Assembly (NCBI GenBank): GCA_030640905.1
Contig: DAOWIM010000272.1
Span: 1 to 7,476 of the forward strand
DNA length: 7,476 nt
Direction of reading: 5' to 3'
Source: a bacterium
Lineage (GTDB): Bacteria; Zixibacteria; MSB-5A5; GN15; FEB-12
In this document: piece after piece, positions 4,888 to 7,476 of the stretch
How the letters are laid out: each line of letters starts with the position of its first letter
Numbering within the stretch: position 1 is the first letter of the stretch
Position numbers and translations under genes: made by a program
Notes under the pieces: model-generated
Told to the model about the DNA's origin: nothing
Databases searched by the model: none
Seen by the model: only the letters and a program-made list of their open reading frames with translations

Positions 4888-7257
4888 ACCAAAGAGATAA
4901 TCAATAAGATACGTGATGTCCGAGATATTAACTGCCTCTTCAACATCACCATTGGTATTGGCTTCCTCCAGACACGTTGGAGGCTGGCCAAGTGGCAAGC
5001 CGAACAAGTAGTCCACTAGGTATGCGATATCGACAATGTCTACGGTTTCATCTGAATCACCATTTGCATTACCGCGCTCAGCGCCTTGACAACAGTGTAA
5101 AAGAGGACATGCCTCTTTGGAGACACTGCCGCAACTGGATTCCAGCGATTGAGTACCCAAAGCCGGCCAGCCGAAGTCGAAGGCGGTAACGGCAATAGAG
5201 TAGCACCGATCCGGCAGGAGACTCTCGACAATGATCTCGTATTCAAAGTACTTGAGATAACCGTCGGCGGTCAGTTCGTCGGGGCTCACTTGAGCCGTAT
5301 CTAAGCTCGAAGGGTAAGGTTGATCCGGACACACCTTCCGTATTGAGACACCCACCCCCAAATCTGAGACGTTGTTTCCGACTGGTCTGAAATAGAACAA
5401 CGAATCAGGGAACTGAGGATGCAAATAGGGAGCCGACCGCGTGTACGCCAGAGGGTCAAACGTCGTATCTTCACAGGAAGAGCCATATAGACACCGCAAT
5501 TGGCCAATTGCAAACGGATAGAGCGAGTTTTCCCATTCGGAAGATTCAGAGTTCCAGACCAGCTTTGAATAGTTTTCCAAATCGTAGGAAGCAATCACGG
5601 AGAATGATGTTGGGACGGTCGTCGACGACAAATATACTCGGTAGCCTTCAAAATCATTGACTTGAGAGAAGATGTCTGTGGTCGTCTCAGATTGCAGCCC
5701 ATTCCACCTGACACGAATACTCCTGACTCCTGGTTCGAGCCAGAAAACGGGTGGTGGTGGTGCGGTGGGGGCACTGAAATCCGGAACCCCGTCTCCCTCC
5801 ACATACAACGAATGGCTCCCAACCATAATCTGTTTTCCTGCAAAACCGTCGCCATCGGTATCCACTCCAGGATTATCGTAAACCCATGAGGCCCACTTGG
5901 CATTAAGAAAGAAGTCTGAAAAATCGAGATTGGCAAAGTACGTATCCGGAGACAAAGGGAGATAGAGTTCACCGTTGCTACCGTCCACATGCAGCTTCGT
6001 GCCAGCCACGTATGCCAGAGTGAGAGTCAGGGTCTCGCCTGGATAAAGACTCTCATATGGACCATACGACATGAGGTATCTGGTATCGTAGCCGTCGCTC
6101 ACGTCTAGCGTCAGCCAGTAGAAATGGGAACCTCCCTGCTCCTGCCATAGAGTATCTCGGTCCCAAATCGTTGAGGTGAAAATCTGGTCGTGATCAATCT
6201 CTCCATTTCTTAACATGTAATACTTGTTGCCATCGCCTTCCGGAGTTCCCCAACCCCCCGTCCCGAAGTCTCGGAACTCCTCCTGCCAGGCACCAACGCC
6301 CGAGCGCTCTCTGGGTCCATAATCCAGCGATGAATGGCCATTGCTGACCCACCAGTTGAACGAGAAACCGGTTTCCCCTGGGTGCGGATTCAGCATAAGC
6401 GCCCCTGTTACGCTACTCATCCTGGGATATCTGTTGAAATCACCATTATCGTCTGCACTCCATCCCATCTGAACGGTATCATCTACAACAGTCGATCCGT
6501 AAGCTAACGGGATAGAACCAACGAACCCCGACACGTCATCGCCGAAACCATACGTTCCCCGGCAATCGATACAAATGTCGGCATCAACAAACACGCCCAA
6601 ATACAAGTCTCCGATTGAATTTGAGCTGATATTCTTGATCTGGAAGTTGATGAGCACAAAATCCTCAGCCGGCTGACATGACCACGCGTATGAACTCTGG
6701 GTTACCTCTATGCCCAGTGGCATGTGTGGCCGCCCAAAGTAGTCTCGTGCAACTTCCTCAATATATGTATCAGTGTATACTGCTATGTAATCTTCCTCAG
6801 AGACAGCGATCCGATGGTCCGAAGCAGTTGAATCTAGAGTCGAACGATAGATCATATCGCCAAACGGAGACTCATCGGGGAAAAACTCACCTGTTCCATT
6901 CCACCCATCGGCACCGCAAGATACCAGAGTATCTCCATCAATCACGCCTCCGACCCATAATGCGCCGACCGACAGGTAACTCCCTTCAGAACCACGGGGA
7001 TACTCGCATGACGGTACGAATTCACCGGTGAAGCAATCAGCGTGAGGTATCATTGTATGGCCCGTCCCGAATGTGCCATTGTTATTGACGGCTAATGATA
7101 TCATGCCACACCGATGAGCCGCCACGCAAAGCGCCGGGGGGCCCACTACCGACGACGACAACTCCGTGGGCACCGAGCCCACGTCACGAACAGTACGCCC
7201 AACCGACGACTGACACAGAATAAGATAAAGAACTACAAGAGAGATCACCCGGATCAC
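4852..7257 (-). CDS. large secreted protein with FnIII-like region and C-terminal dockerin-like repeats
   Basis: From the GTG at 7257 the protein is 801 residues and begins with a signal peptide (MIRVISLVVLYLILC, then QSSVG). The Cys is preceded by Leu, so it is not a lipobox. Residues to about 490 are a large beta-rich region of unknown function, with a calcium-type VDTDGDGFAGK near 463. About 495-705 is FnIII-like (FEGYRVYLS near 534, YSIAVTAFDFG near 689), apparently with an insertion. Residues 729-801 are two dockerin-like repeats, NGDSDETVDIVDIAYL and NGDVEEAVNISDITYL, each followed by DYLFG.P, and the protein ends in APPPCP. The protein should be outside the cytoplasm, at or beyond the outer membrane; no catalytic motif is recognised. 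The start is fixed by the promoter at 7325-7352, whose -10 box contains the alternative ATG at 7326, and by the GGAGGT at 7261-7266. It is flanked by terminators, so it is a single-gene transcript. Confidence 0.82.
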   Translation of the reverse strand: MIRVISLVVLYLILCQSSVGRTVRDVGSVPTELSSSVVGPPALCVAAHRCGMISLAVNNNGTFGTGHTMIPHADCFTGEFVPSCEYPRGSEGSYLSVGALWVGGVIDGDTLVSCGADGWNGTGEFFPDESPFGDMIYRSTLDSTASDHRIAVSEEDYIAVYTDTYIEEVARDYFGRPHMPLGIEVTQSSYAWSCQPAEDFVLINFQIKNISSNSIGDLYLGVFVDADICIDCRGTYGFGDDVSGFVGSIPLAYGSTVVDDTVQMGWSADDNGDFNRYPRMSSVTGALMLNPHPGETGFSFNWWVSNGHSSLDYGPRERSGVGAWQEEFRDFGTGGWGTPEGDGNKYYMLRNGEIDHDQIFTSTIWDRDTLWQEQGGSHFYWLTLDVSDGYDTRYLMSYGPYESLYPGETLTLTLAYVAGTKLHVDGSNGELYLPLSPDTYFANLDFSDFFLNAKWASWVYDNPGVDTDGDGFAGKQIMVGSHSLYVEGDGVPDFSAPTAPPPPVFWLEPGVRSIRVRWNGLQSETTTDIFSQVNDFEGYRVYLSSTTVPTSFSVIASYDLENYSKLVWNSESSEWENSLYPFAIGQLRCLYGSSCEDTTFDPLAYTRSAPYLHPQFPDSLFYFRPVGNNVSDLGVGVSIRKVCPDQPYPSSLDTAQVSPDELTADGYLKYFEYEIIVESLLPDRCYSIAVTAFDFGWPALGTQSLESSCGSVSKEACPLLHCCQGAERGNANGDSDETVDIVDIAYLVDYLFGLPLGQPPTCLEEANTNGDVEEAVNISDITYLIDYLFGIPLGPAPPPCP
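4855..5073 (-). repeat. coding region of the duplicated dockerin-like C-terminal domain
   Basis: Residues 729-801 contain two copies of a helix-loop unit of about 36 residues. From the first Asn (N-A-N-G-D or N-T-N-G-D) to the last loop Asp is 14 residues, two more than the 12 of classical dockerin calcium loops. The repeats share D-I-x-Y-L-x-D-Y-L-F-G-x-P-L-G. In cellulosomes such domains bind cohesins; in FCB bacteria their partner is generally unknown. Confidence 0.75.
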
Positions 7258-7260
7258 AAC

Positions 7261-7266
7261 ACCTCC
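7261..7266 (-). promoter_or_regulatory. Shine-Dalgarno site selecting the GTG start at 7257
   Basis: GGAGGT on the minus strand is followed by GTT and then the GTG at 7257. The match is strong although the spacing is short. It is the only good site downstream of the promoter, so it decides for the GTG start over the ATG at 7326 and the TTG at 7374. Confidence 0.65.
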
Positions 7267-7324
7267 ACTCGCTGAATGAAAGTAAGATGAAGCCACCAGC
7301 CTCAGAACAACTCCAGCCTTTGTC

Positions 7325-7352
7325 ATTATAAGACACTTTTCATTTTTGTCAA
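7325..7352 (-). promoter_or_regulatory. perfect-consensus sigma70 promoter of the dockerin-type gene
   Basis: On the minus strand TTGACA (7347-7352) and TATAAT (7325-7330) are separated by 16 bases. Both hexamers match the housekeeping consensus at all six positions. Transcription should start near 7318, giving a leader of about 60 bases to the GTG at 7257. The upstream neighbour's terminator ends about 20 bases before the -35 box, so the gene is insulated from read-through. Confidence 0.85.
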
Positions 7353-7372
7353 GTCGTTTGTCCTCCAGCACC

Positions 7373-7412
7373 AAAAAGCCACCCCGGAATTACCTAAATT
7401 CTGGTCGGTGGC
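7373..7412 (-). terminator. intrinsic terminator of the upstream tandem dockerin-type gene
   Basis: This has the same sequence and fold as the terminator at 4784-4823: GCCACC/GGTGGC outer stem (7407-7412 with 7378-7383), GAATT/AATTC inner stem and a T5 tract at 7373-7377. It ends the transcript of the partial gene at 7441-7476. Confidence 0.85.
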
Positions 7413-7440
7413 GGGGATTAATACTGTTTCGATATCTGGT

Positions 7441-7476
7441 TTACGGGCAGGGCGGAGGCGCCGGGCCAAGAGGAAT
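7441..7476 (-). CDS. C-terminal end of a second dockerin-type secreted protein (partial)
   Basis: Only the last 11 codons and the TAA are present, encoding IPLGPAPPPCP, identical at the base level to the end of the neighbouring gene (4852-4887). By analogy this is the tail of a dockerin-like domain in a tandem paralog or full duplicate lying to the right. Nothing can be said about the rest of the protein from this window. Confidence 0.75.
   Translation of the reverse strand: MPLGPAPPPCP

Larger units (their letters stand above)
7371..7476. repeat. 106-bp exact direct repeat, copy 2 (continues past the window)
   Basis: Identical to 4782-4887. It brings a second copy of the terminator and of the final codons of a dockerin-type gene to the upstream side of the gene at 4852-7257. 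Together the two copies define a tandem unit of 2589 bp. Confidence 0.97.

Noticed and set aside
5301..5990. Minus-strand frames of 97 and 131 codons inside the dockerin-type gene
   Set aside because: They are frame-shifted readings of the same strand; the main frame carries FnIII-like and dockerin motifs throughout.
7210..7257. Lipoprotein signal in the dockerin-type protein
   Set aside because: The residues before the Cys are L-I-L, not the small residue required at -1 of a lipobox.
7324..7326. ATG as start of the dockerin-type protein
   Set aside because: It lies within the TATAAT box of a perfect promoter, so it would not be in the mRNA, and it has no Shine-Dalgarno sequence.
7371..7476. 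Terminal redundancy of a circular molecule
   Set aside because: The repeat matches an internal site (4782), not the start of the window, so it indicates tandem duplication (or an assembly fault) rather than circularity.

Overview
The window looks like chromosomal DNA of an uncultured FCB-type bacterium, most likely candidate phylum Zixibacteria or a close relative. The main clue is the large secreted protein at the right. It ends in a pair of dockerin-like repeats (NGD...DI.YL.DYLFG.P) after a Cys-Cys segment, and carries an FnIII-like stretch with FEGYRVYLS; both are very typical of that group. This taxonomic call is inference from protein style, not from a marker gene.

Layout, left to right. 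(1) The 5' half of a tRNA with anticodon CAT sits on the minus strand at 1-37, with a good sigma70-type promoter at 57-85. (2) A gene-poor stretch (38-427) holds a 171-bp composite palindromic element at 245-415. It has 15-bp imperfect terminal inverted repeats, two internal hairpins and a CGAT direct duplication at its edges, so it looks like a MITE or other non-coding mobile repeat. (3) A minus-strand nitrilase-superfamily amidohydrolase (428-1087) is divergent from (4) a plus-strand single-domain response regulator receiver (1255-1629) and (5) a 784-residue exported protein (1739-4093). The latter fuses a periplasmic ABC_sub_bind-like domain to a complete TolC-type outer-membrane efflux domain. 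(6) Convergent to it is a minus-strand CDP-alcohol phosphatidyltransferase of the PgsA type (4107-4757). (7) A large minus-strand secreted dockerin-type protein (4852-7257) has its own consensus promoter (TTGACA-16-TATAAT), a strong Shine-Dalgarno sequence and an intrinsic terminator. (8) The last 106 bases of the window exactly repeat 4782-4887, that is, the 3' end and terminator of gene (7). They therefore contain the last 11 codons of a second, tandem copy or paralog that enters from the right.

The genes do not form one pathway. The receiver and the fusion protein share a strand with a 109-bp gap and no visible terminator between them, so they may be co-transcribed. A phospho-switch next to a ligand-binding/efflux fusion is the most unusual combination here. 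PgsA makes anionic phospholipid precursors, the nitrilase homolog probably hydrolyses a small amide, and the dockerin-type genes look like separate, insulated transcription units in a tandem secreted-protein family.
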